A stretch of DNA of 17,114 bases. Origin: Desulfonema limicola (GTDB lineage: Bacteria; Desulfobacterota; Desulfobacteria; Desulfobacterales; Desulfosalsimonadaceae). Below, piece by piece: positions 1 through 6,925 of the stretch; within the stretch, counting starts at the first letter, position 1, and every line of letters starts with the position of its first letter. Under the pieces are notes generated by a model. The model searched no databases. It had not been told where the DNA came from and saw only the letters and a list, made by a program, of their open reading frames with translations. Where the stretch lies: contig DYLE01000027.1 in the NCBI GenBank assembly GCA_020722245.1, forward strand, positions 1-17,114. Direction: 5' to 3'. A program made the position numbers and the translations under genes.

Positions 1-938
1 GCCGGCTCAAGGCGGCCTTGTTTACGGCCACGGGCGTCAGCCGCTCCATGGTCATGACCTGCAATATCCGCAATGAGGTGCTTTCTTATCTGAAGGATTA
101 TCCGGATTTCGCGGTCCGCAAGTTTGCGGGCATGATCCGCCGGTCCGTGCGGCGGGCGCGAAACCTGAAGCCTTTTTCCGCGCCGGCACGGAATTATAAT
201 TTCACCGCCGCCGTGATCGGCGACAGCGAATCCGCCCTGGAAAGCGCCCAAGCCCTGGCGGACGCCGGCATTGACGTGTTTCTGTTCGGCTCCCGGGAAA
301 AGCCCCTGGAAGATGTCCGTAAGCACCCCAATCTCCTGGCCTTTGTGGGTTCCCGGACCCTGGGCGTCTCCGGCAGTCTGGGCGCGTTTCAGATCCGGGT
401 GGCGGTGGCCGGCGGCGAACAGCAGTTCCAGGCCGGGACCGTCATCGTGGGGGAAACCCTTCGGGGTCGGGTGCCCTATCTGGAGGGGCTGGACGGGACC
501 CGGGGCCGGGATGTGACCGCAAGCCTTCAGAAAGCCGATGCCCCGGGCATTCCCTTTATTTATCCGTGCATGACATCCATGGCCGGTCTGTTTGTGGCGG
601 ATCCCCCCGGTATTGCTGTGTCCAGCCGCCAGAAAGGGGATGCCGCGGCCGCCATGGCCGCCGCCGTCATGCCCCGGGGCCCGCGCCAGCACAAGGGGTT
701 TACGGTTACCGTGGACAAGGACCGGTGCCGGGGATGCGGCCGGTGCCTGGCCGTTTGCCCCTATCGGGCCATCACCATGCAGCCCAATGATATCGGCGGA
801 TGGTTTGCGGTGGTGGACGAGGCCCTGTGCAAGGGGTGCGGCAACTGCATTTCCGTGTGTCCGTCCAGCGCGGCGGACAGCCCCTTCCGGGACCAGATGT
901 TTCTGGAAAAGACCTTGGAGGAAATTTTGGTTCAGTAG
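1..938 (+). CDS. HdrA-like flavoprotein/ferredoxin fusion, 5' end cut by window
   Basis: The frame is open from base 3, so the N-terminus lies outside the window; the TTG at 18 is probably internal. The visible part resembles the HdrA region just before and after the FAD fold: an amphipathic Arg-rich helix, then a Rossmann-like strand (VIGDSESALESAQALADAG) in which the usual GxGxxG is degenerate. A segment with GLFVAD follows, at the place where HdrA has its second nucleotide-binding strand (GLFxAG). The C-terminus carries two 4Fe-4S motifs, CRGCGRCLAVCP and CKGCGNCISVCP. The stretch between the Rossmann strand and the ferredoxin domain is much shorter than in full HdrA, so this is a reduced paralogue that may relay electrons rather than bifurcate. 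It lies 88 bp upstream of an MvhD-HdrBC fusion and in the same orientation as an HdrA gene, so a role in one Hdr-type cytoplasmic complex is likely. Its exact partner and whether it binds FAD are uncertain. Confidence 0.8.
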   Translation, partial: RLKAALFTATGVSRSMVMTCNIRNEVLSYLKDYPDFAVRKFAGMIRRSVRRARNLKPFSAPARNYNFTAAVIGDSESALESAQALADAGIDVFLFGSREKPLEDVRKHPNLLAFVGSRTLGVSGSLGAFQIRVAVAGGEQQFQAGTVIVGETLRGRVPYLEGLDGTRGRDVTASLQKADAPGIPFIYPCMTSMAGLFVADPPGIAVSSRQKGDAAAAMAAAVMPRGPRQHKGFTVTVDKDRCRGCGRCLAVCPYRAITMQPNDIGGWFAVVDEALCKGCGNCISVCPSSAADSPFRDQMFLEKTLEEILVQ

Positions 939-1006
939 GTCGGGATTCCAATCCCGACACTGTAGGTCGGGATTCTTTCCGGTGCCGGGTAAGAAACCCG
1001 GCCTAC
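935..1006 (+). repeat. REP-like palindromic repeat pair (GTAG-headed)
   Basis: The 14-mer GTAGGTCGGGATTC occurs twice, at 935-948 and 962-975. The first copy sits in a near-perfect palindrome at 939-958 (GTCGGGATT, CC, AATCCCGAC). The second is followed by a hairpin, GCCGGGT at 984-990 pairing with ACCCGGC at 996-1002, and the block closes with CCTAC (1002-1006), the inverse of the opening GTAGG. A GTAG head followed by an imperfect palindrome is the known form of REP sequences mobilised by REP-associated tyrosine transposases. The first GTAG overlaps the TAG stop of the upstream gene (936-938). The RNA would fold strongly between two cistrons and could stabilise or attenuate the message. Confidence 0.65.
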
Positions 1007-1026
1007 TCTGACCAAGTAAGGATGAG

Positions 1027-2616
1027 ATGGACAATTATAAAATTATTCTGTTTTTATGTAACTGGGGGGCTTACGCGGCCTATGAGGCCCTTCAGGGCCG
1101 GGGCGGGCGGATTCCGCCGGAAATCAGCATGGTGCGGATTCCCTGCGCCGGCCGGATGACCAAGGCCCTGCTGTTCAAGGCCTTTGAAATGGGGGCCGAC
1201 GGCGTGATGCTGGCCGGGTGCAAGCCCGGCTCCTGCCGCTACGGCGTGGGCACGGAAAGCGCGGTCCATGTCACGGAAGACACCCGGGAAATTCTGGCCC
1301 TTTTGGGCATGGACCGGGACCGCCTTCAACTGGGCATGTTTTTGCCCGACGAAGTGGACGCCTTTGAGGATTTCGTGATGGGGTTCCGGGACCGGATCAT
1401 GGATCTGGGAAAATCCCCGGTAACGCCGCCAGCATCAACAGATCTCCGGGCCGAAGCGCCGCCCCTGTCGTTTTCGGAAATCCTGGCCCGCCACAATGTC
1501 TATGAATGCCAGGACTGCGGCAAATGTACGGCGTCCTGCCCCCTGGCCCTGGCCGGAAAGGCCTTTTCCCCCCGGGCCATCGCCGCCGCCTTCATTGCCA
1601 GGGATTTTACCGCAAAGGAGATCGTCGAGGACGTTTGGTCCTGTCTGACCTGCGGCCTCTGTTACGCGCGGTGTCCGTCCGATGTAAATTTTCCGGAATT
1701 CATCGGAGATGTCCGGGCCCTGGTCAAGAGCCGGGAGGACGGGGATTCCCACCAGGCCCACGGCGGATTTTTCCAGTCCCTGATGCGGGCCATGACCTCC
1801 CCCCAGGTGGTCACCCAAAGGTGGGAGGGGCTTCCCGATGATATCCGGGTGGACAATTCCAGCAAAATCCTGTTCTTCGGCGGATGCGCCCCGTATTTCG
1901 ACACCTTTTTTCGGCACCACCTGGGGGTCCGGACTGCGGACATGATTGTGGACAGCCTGCGCCTCATGAATTTTTTTGATGTGGCCCCCGCCCTTTTAGA
2001 ACATGAGCGGTGCTGCGGCCATGACCTGCTCTGGTCCGGGGACCGGGAAAATTTTCTCGCCCTTGCCCGGCTCAACGTGGAAATGATCAATGACCAGGGC
2101 ATCGAAGAGGTGGTGACCGCCTGCCCGGAATGCTTTCGGATCCTTTCTATGGATTATGCACGGTTCGGGGTGAAAACCGGTTTTAAGGTGACCCATCTCT
2201 ATGAGTTTTTAGACCGGCAGATCGACAAGGGGGCCGTGGCCTTCAATCCGCCGGCCCGCCACATGACCTTTCAGGATTCCTGCCGTCTCAACAGCTTTGC
2301 GGAGTTGAAAGACCTGCCCCGCAAGCTGATGGCCCGCATGGCGCCCGAGGGCGTCGCGGAGATGAAGGATTACAAGGACGTATCCATGTGCTGCGGCAAC
2401 TGCGCCTGGACCGGCTGCGACGCCTACAGCAAGGCCATGCAGGTCCAGCGCTTGAAACGGGCCCGGGAAACCGGTGTGGACCTTCTGGTGACGGTCTGCC
2501 CCAAATGCCAGGTGCATCTCCAGTGCGCCATGGAAGACCCGTTCCAGGGCGACACCCTGAAAATGGAGATTCAGGATTTGACCCGGGTCATCCGGGAGGC
2601 GATTCGGTGGGAGTAG
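1027..2616 (+). CDS. MvhD-HdrC-HdrB fusion protein (heterodisulfide-reductase-like)
   Basis: This is a 529-residue fusion of three electron-transfer modules. Residues 1-125 resemble MvhD/FlpD, but the usual CNWC is CNWG (C11, G14); C40, C65 and C70 remain, so four cysteines are still available for a 2Fe-2S cluster. Residues 155-230 are HdrC-like, with two 4Fe-4S motifs: C161, C164, C167, C171 and C206, C209, C212, C216. Residues 280-529 are HdrB/HdrD-like with two CCG domains: C287, C329-C330, C366/C369, and the more canonical C419, C455-C456, C491/C494. In HdrB these cysteines hold the non-cubane clusters that cleave a disulfide. No membrane segments are seen, so it should be cytoplasmic. 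The gene starts at ATG after an AAGGATGAG-like ribosome site and precedes hdrA in the same direction. It would accept electrons from HdrA and reduce an unknown disulfide or pass electrons to another carrier. Confidence 0.85.
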   Translation: MDNYKIILFLCNWGAYAAYEALQGRGGRIPPEISMVRIPCAGRMTKALLFKAFEMGADGVMLAGCKPGSCRYGVGTESAVHVTEDTREILALLGMDRDRLQLGMFLPDEVDAFEDFVMGFRDRIMDLGKSPVTPPASTDLRAEAPPLSFSEILARHNVYECQDCGKCTASCPLALAGKAFSPRAIAAAFIARDFTAKEIVEDVWSCLTCGLCYARCPSDVNFPEFIGDVRALVKSREDGDSHQAHGGFFQSLMRAMTSPQVVTQRWEGLPDDIRVDNSSKILFFGGCAPYFDTFFRHHLGVRTADMIVDSLRLMNFFDVAPALLEHERCCGHDLLWSGDRENFLALARLNVEMINDQGIEEVVTACPECFRILSMDYARFGVKTGFKVTHLYEFLDRQIDKGAVAFNPPARHMTFQDSCRLNSFAELKDLPRKLMARMAPEGVAEMKDYKDVSMCCGNCAWTGCDAYSKAMQVQRLKRARETGVDLLVTVCPKCQVHLQCAMEDPFQGDTLKMEIQDLTRVIREAIRWE

Positions 2617-2637
2617 GCAAGAAAAGTTTGGAGTTCA

Positions 2638-2757
2638 AAGTGAGCTAAAGTGACTAAAGTTTTTGACTGCGCCGTGGCCGAAGCCATTTTTAAATCTAAA
2701 TGACGAATGCCGAAGGCATTAACATTAACTTTAGGCACTTTTAATTTTAGATCACTT
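2638..2757. repeat. MITE-like inverted repeat in the hdr intergenic region
   Basis: The left arm, 2638-2661, starts AAGTGAGCTAAA and ends CTAAAGTT. The right arm, 2727-2757, is its imperfect reverse complement: read backwards it starts AAGTGATCTAAA and ends GTGCCTAAAGTT, with about 7 extra bases in the middle. Two smaller hairpins lie between the arms: TGGC-CGAA-GCCA (2675-2686) and AATGCC-GAA-GGCATT (2706-2720). Just before it, AGT recurs every 7 bp (2625, 2632, 2639). The whole 207-bp gap between the MvhD-HdrBC and hdrA genes is mostly this structure. No open frame is seen in it. I cannot tell from one copy whether it is mobile. Confidence 0.55.
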
Positions 2758-2824
2758 ATAACTTTTTCCGCATATATGCTTTATACAAGATGTATGACGT
2801 TTTGATCATAAATGAGAGGCAAAG

Positions 2825-5278
2825 ATGGAAAATTTAACGATGGCGCCGGATGCCATGGTCGCGGACAATCCCCGCATCGGGGTTTATGTGTGCCGCTGCG
2901 GGCTGAATATCGCCCAGACCGTGGATTGCGCGAAGGTGGCCCAATGGGCGGCGGGTCTTGAAGGCGTGGCGGTTTCAAAAGAGGTCACCTATGCCTGCTC
3001 CGAGCCCGGCCAGATGGAAATGATCGCGGACATCGCCGAAAACGGGCTGAACCGCATCGTGGTGGCGTCCTGTTCGCCGCGGCTCCATGAACCCACCTTC
3101 CGGCAGATGATGAAGAAAGCGGGCCTCAATCCTTTCATGATGGAAATGGCCAATCTCCGGGAGCAATGCAGTTGGGTCCATATGCAGGATCGCGAGGCCG
3201 CCACGGCCAAGGCCAAGGATCTGGTCAAAATGGCGGTGGCCCGGGTGAGCCTGCTCTGGCCCCTGACCGAGCAGGTGGTCCCCCTGATCAAGCGGACCCT
3301 GGTCATCGGCGGCGGCGTGGCCGGCATCCAGGCGGCCCTGGATCTCGCAGACAACGGGTATGAGGTGGTGATGGTGGAAAAAAACCCGTCCATCGGCGGG
3401 GTCATGGCCCAGTTGGATAAGACCTTTCCCACCATGGACTGCTCTATCTGAATTCTCGGGCCGAAGATGGCGGATGTCGGTCGACATCCCAAGATCACCT
3501 TGCATACCTTAAGCGAAGTCGCTGAAGTCAAGGGCTTTGTCGGGAATTTCACCGTCCGGATCGTGAAAAAAGCCCGGTATGTGGATGCGTCCGCATGTGC
3601 GGCCTGCGGCGAATGCGCCAAGGCCTGCCCGGTGGTGTATCCGGATGAATTCAACGCGGGCCTTTCCTCCCGCCGGGCGATTTTCATGCCCTTTCCCCAG
3701 GCGGTCCCCTCCGCCTATGCCATCAACATGAATGAATGCCTGGGCAACGGCTGCTCCAAATGCAGCGACGCCTGCGACAAGAAATGCATCCATTTCCATA
3801 TGTCGGACGAGGATTTTCAGGTCACCGTGGGCTCCATTATCGTGGCCACGGGCCTGGAGCCCTATGATCCCCGGGAAATGGACGAATACGGCTACACCCG
3901 GTATGAAAACATCCTGACCAGCCTGGAGCTGGAGCGCATGGTCAACGCCGGCGGCCCCACCAAAGGGGAATTGATCCGGCCCACGGACCGCAAGCAGCCG
4001 AAATCCGTGGGATTCATTCAATGCGTGGGCTCCCGGTCCCATAAAAAGGGCGGGTCTTACTGTTCCAATATCTGCTGCATGAACACCATCAAAAGCACCC
4101 TGGTCCTCAAGGAGCATTATCCGGATTTGGAGATCAAGGTGTTTTATATTGATATCCGGGCCTTCGGCAAAGGATTCGAGGACCTTTACAACCGCAGCCG
4201 GCGCCTGGGGGTGCAGTATATCCGGGGGCTTCCCGGCAACGTGGCGGAACGGGACGGCGGCGGCCTGCGGGTGGCGGTGGAAAACACCGGTGCGGGCCGC
4301 ATTGAATATCATGATCTTGACATGTTGGTCCTTGCCCTGGGCATCCGGCCCGCCTCCGGCACGCAGAAGCTCCAGGAAATGATGGGCTTGCAGCTCACCT
4401 CCGACGGGTTTTTTCTGGAGGCCCATCCCAAGCTCCAGCCCGTGGATGCGGCCACCCGGGGGATTTTTTACGCCGGGTGCGCGGAAGGTCCCAAGGACAT
4501 CAAGGAAAGCGTGACCCAGGGATCCGCGGCTGCGGGCCGGGCCATCCGGCTCATGCACCGGGGCGTCATCACCACCGAGCCCATCACCGCCGAGGTCATG
4601 GCCGAGCACTGCGTGTCCTGCGGCAGATGCGCCGTCGTATGCCCCTATAACGCCATCACCGTGGACGTAAAGAAAAAGACCCCGGCCGTGGTGAACACCG
4701 CGGCCTGCGCCGGTTGCGGCACCTGCGCCGCGGAATGCGCCTTCGGGGCGATTGTCATGAACCATTCCACGGACGACCAGATCATCTCCCAGGTGGATGC
4801 GCTTTTGGCCGATCACCCTTGGGAAAAGATTCTGGCCTTCGCCTGCAATTGGTGCTCCTATGCGGGCGCGGATTTCGCGGGGGTGTCCCGGCTTCAGTAC
4901 CCGGCCAATGTGCGGCTGATCCGCACCATGTGCTCTGGCCGGGTGAATGAAAAATTCATCTGGCACGCGTTTTCAAAAGGAGCGCCCGTGGTTCTGGTGT
5001 CCGGATGCCATATCGGGGATTGCCACTATATCGACGCCAACCACTGGACGGAAAAGCGCATCCAAAAACTGCATCAAAAAATGGAGAAGGCGGGAATCCG
5101 GCCGGAGCGGCTGCGTCTGGAATGGATCAGCGCGGCCGAAGGCGTCCGTTTCGCCCAGGTGATGAAGGAAATGGAGCTCCTGCGCAAAAGCGTGACCGAT
5201 GCGGAAATCGCCGAAACCGTAAGGATTCTGGAAGAGGGAAAGAAGGTTAAAGGTCAAAGGCCGAAGGCTGAAGACTAA
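2825..5278 (+). CDS. hdrA: HdrA-MvhD fusion, selenoprotein with in-frame TGA (Sec209)
   Basis: Read through the TGA at 3449-3451, this is one 817-residue protein. HdrA is the FAD/4Fe-4S subunit that splits electron pairs between ferredoxin and HdrBC. Domains in order: an N-terminal cysteine-rich HdrA region (VYVCRCG); the FAD fold with GGGVAG at about 162-167; the PTMDCSI-Sec-ILGPKM motif, where Sec209 replaces the usual cysteine of CSxCILxPKM; a first cluster region (C258, C261, C264, C268 and following NGCSKCSDAC); a second FAD half with GIFYAG; two ferredoxin motifs from C596 (CVSCGRCAVVCP, CAGCGTCAAEC); and a C-terminal MvhD domain with CNWC at 674-677, MCSGR and GCHIGDCHY. The homology runs without a break or frame change across the TGA, and a SECIS-like hairpin follows it. 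The start is ATG with GAGAGG five bases upstream. The last residues are encoded by a 7-bp tandem repeat and look non-conserved. The electron donor is not encoded in this window. Confidence 0.88.
3449..3489 (+). promoter_or_regulatory. Selenocysteine TGA codon plus bacterial SECIS-like hairpin
   Basis: The TGA is at 3449-3451. A perfect 7-bp stem follows: GGATGTC (3472-3478) pairs with GACATCC (3483-3489), closed by the four-base loop GGTC (3479-3482). There are 27 bases between the TGA and the loop, within the range known for bacterial SECIS elements. The GGUC loop is the same as in the E. coli fdhF SECIS, as I recall it. No bulged U is seen in the stem. The hairpin lies wholly in codons for ADVGRHP, which are conserved in HdrA, so protein and RNA constraints overlap. 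SelB binding is inferred. Confidence 0.78.
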
Positions 5279-5291
5279 AGGATCAAGATTT
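5243..5291 (+). repeat. 7-bp degenerate tandem repeat across the hdrA stop codon
   Basis: Seven consecutive 7-mers all begin with AAG: aaggtta, aaggtca, aaggccg, aaggctg, aagacta, aaggatc, aagattt. The array covers the last 11 codons of hdrA, its TAA stop (5276-5278) and 13 bases beyond. Because 7 is not a multiple of 3, gain or loss of units would change the C-terminal residues of HdrA and where it stops. Confidence 0.6.
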
Positions 5292-5483
5292 AAAGCGCCC
5301 ATTCCGGCGAGAGGAATAACGGCAGCCATGCTTCGATCCGGCAGCCGATGGAGCCCCCTGCCGGAATTGAGAAAAGTGCTGGCTGTCAGGCTTGTCAAGG
5401 AATATGGGTTGTCTCTGGCTGAAACCGCGAGGCATCTGGGCGTTTCGACTTCCAGCATCGCCCAGATGCCAGGGAGGATTTAA
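5277..5483 (+). pseudogene. Remnant of REP-associated (Y1) transposase, C-terminal HTH only
   Basis: The frame is open through this stretch and ends at TAA 5481-5483; the first ATG is at 5328 (51 codons). The product contains RSGSRWSPLPELRKVLA, then a helix-turn-helix, YGLSLAETARHLGVSTSSIAQ. This matches the DnaA-like C-terminal HTH that follows the Y1 (HUH) domain in RAYT/IS200-like transposases of proteobacteria. The catalytic HxH and Tyr region is absent, and no ribosome site is evident before the ATG, so it is best seen as a decayed end of a transposase. After SIAQ the protein stops sooner than the family usually does. It could instead be an unrelated small HTH protein, but the LRSGSR lead-in favours the transposase origin. 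Confidence 0.55.
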
Positions 5484-5518
5484 TTTGTGCGATTTGTCAA
5501 CAATGTCCTATATTTTTT

Positions 5519-5626
5519 ATGGTGCAACACACTCGTAGCCTTTGTTCCTGATTGACGCGGCATGATGTAATTTTTTCATGCGAAATGCCCCGCGTCAACT
5601 AATAATATGATATACGTCCCTGAATT
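5519..5626 (-). repeat. Repeat copy A (partial MITE-like element)
   Basis: This stretch aligns without gaps to 6991-7098 (offset 1472 bp). The segment 5598-5626 is identical to 7070-7098 (29 bases), and 5549-5597 is about three-quarters identical to 7021-7069. It contains its own inverted pair, TTGACGCGG (5552-5560) with CCGCGTCAA (5589-5597). The minus-strand end reads AATTCAGGGACGTATATC, as in copy B, but the other terminal repeat is not recognisable near 5473. The copy lies directly after the transposase remnant. Confidence 0.65.
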
Positions 5627-5840
5627 CCTGAATTCTTTTTATAGCTGATCGGTCATGTTATTTCACGCGCTCACAGGCTTCAGTTCGTAATCGACCTCCA
5701 AGGAATGTTTTTTTCAGTACTTATGGCTTCGGCCAAAATCCGGTTTGCGCCATTGTTTTCAGTTGAATTATGGGTCGCCCTGACGCTCTCCTATTTTAGT
5801 CATTGTTGTTGACATTTAACATCGGTTTGCCTTTTTCAAC
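5627..5840. other. Gene-free stretch
   Basis: I see no convincing gene here. It holds a small TGGC-TTCG-GCCA-type hairpin near 5726-5737, a sequence also found in reverse orientation at 2675-2686, and short open frames on both strands without family resemblance. It lies between repeat copy A and the 3' end of a minus-strand gene. No clear terminator was found for that gene. Confidence 0.4.
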
Positions 5841-6857
5841 CTATTTACCATCCGGTGTTTTGCAAAAGACCATATTAAAATCATGGGTTTTTTCTTTTCG
5901 CATGAATCCTTTTTTGATCCAGATTTCCGATCGGATTTCATTACATTCCTCGTTGTCTTCCATATATTCCTGTAAGAGCGTCACTTTACCGAAATTATCT
6001 GAAACCGGATTTTCCCATTTGATGGATTCCTTTGGTTTTTTATTAATGACCGCATCAATCACGGTTTCCCGGATCAAGGCGATGTCCGCATCGGTCAATG
6101 CCGGTATTTCTTTTCCTGGCAGCACCAGTTCTTTCAGCCGTCCGCCTACGTTCATGGGATTGACCACACTCATGACCAATCCGGAGATGGCGCCTTTGCC
6201 CGCATCCGAACCAAATTCTCCCCCTTGTGTGACAATATTTTCGGCCCTGTTCATCAACTCCGGCGCTGCTTCTCTTAATTTTTTGGTTTCTTCCAGAATG
6301 TCGGGAATCAATTTATTCGTTTCTGCCAGTTGAGTGGAAAATGTCTGCACCGATTCGGCTGCCTTGTCCACAGTCTGAATCATGGACGGTATCTGCTCCC
6401 GGACCCCGTCGACCTGAGTGATGATTTGGGGAATCTGTTCATTGGTGGAGTGAATTTCCTGAACCATTTCAGGCACCAGCTCCCGGGTTTTTTTCACTTC
6501 TTCAAGCACGCCCGGGATGACTTTGGCGGTCTTGTCGACTTTAACAACAATATCATCCGCTTGTTTTAAGATATCCGGCAGACTTTCCCGGGTGGCTTTG
6601 ACTTCAGCCAGAAGGGAGGGAAGCGAATCATGAACCTTGTCGATGGCTTCGGCAATAGGCGGGATGTTGTCGGAAATTTGGGCGATTCCGTTCATGGTGG
6701 GATAAATCACCTCAGATGTTTTTTCCATTTTCGTCAAGATTCCCGGGAGCCCTGTGAGGATCAGATGTGTTTCATAACCCAAATAGGCAATGGCCAATGC
6801 CAGGCAAAAAATGCTTATTGAAAAGATCATCTGTGCGGTTGATTTGATTTTTTCCAT
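5841..6857 (-). CDS. Membrane-anchored coiled-coil protein with surface-antigen-like C-terminus
   Basis: 338 residues. A single hydrophobic segment at about 11-27 (IFSISIFCLALAIAYLG) should anchor it in the inner membrane with the bulk outside the cytoplasm. Residues 36-205 are helical repeats, each opening with a hydrophobic residue plus proline (for example LPSLLAEV, VPEMVQEI, IPQIITQV). The prolines at 66, 80, 94, 115, 129, 143, 157, 185 and 199 are spaced by 14, 21 or 28. A Gly-rich hinge near 211-235 leads to a C-terminal domain with WENPVSDNFGKVT and CKTPDGK. This resembles the RT0821/Lpp0805 surface-antigen family (W-x-N-P... C-x-x-PDG), although the usual tryptophan after PDGK is missing because the gene stops there. 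A strong AGGAGG site precedes the ATG. No partner is evident: both neighbours are decayed mobile or TA-like sequences. The role is unknown; a structural or tethering function is a guess. Confidence 0.75.
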   Translation of the reverse strand: MEKIKSTAQMIFSISIFCLALAIAYLGYETHLILTGLPGILTKMEKTSEVIYPTMNGIAQISDNIPPIAEAIDKVHDSLPSLLAEVKATRESLPDILKQADDIVVKVDKTAKVIPGVLEEVKKTRELVPEMVQEIHSTNEQIPQIITQVDGVREQIPSMIQTVDKAAESVQTFSTQLAETNKLIPDILEETKKLREAAPELMNRAENIVTQGGEFGSDAGKGAISGLVMSVVNPMNVGGRLKELVLPGKEIPALTDADIALIRETVIDAVINKKPKESIKWENPVSDNFGKVTLLQEYMEDNEECNEIRSEIWIKKGFMRKEKTHDFNMVFCKTPDGK

Positions 6858-6925
6858 AAGGGGCCTCCTTATATATATGATTTATTCGTCTGAAAGGATA
6901 AGAACTTAAATTTCGCACAATTGAA
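6858..6925 (-). promoter_or_regulatory. Leader of the coiled-coil gene with strong ribosome site
   Basis: On the minus strand an AAGGAGG site (about 6864-6870) lies 6-7 bases before the ATG at 6857, preceded by AT-rich sequence. Only weak -35/-10 candidates are seen (for example TTCAAT followed by TTATCC), so I give the ribosome site and make no firm promoter call. Confidence 0.4.

Noticed and set aside
3449..3451. The TGA read as a true stop, splitting hdrA in two or making it a pseudogene.
   Set aside because: The motif and frame continue exactly across it, the replaced residue is the conserved cysteine, and a SECIS-like hairpin follows. The downstream part has no ribosome site of its own.
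3509..4966. Long open frame (485 codons) on the minus strand inside hdrA.
   Set aside because: It mirrors a GC-rich coding region with strong codon bias; it has no family resemblance and lies wholly opposite a well-supported gene.
5803..6333. Plus-strand open frame of 176 codons opposite the coiled-coil gene.
   Set aside because: It is antisense to a gene with a clear ribosome site, membrane anchor and repeat pattern; its own product looks random.
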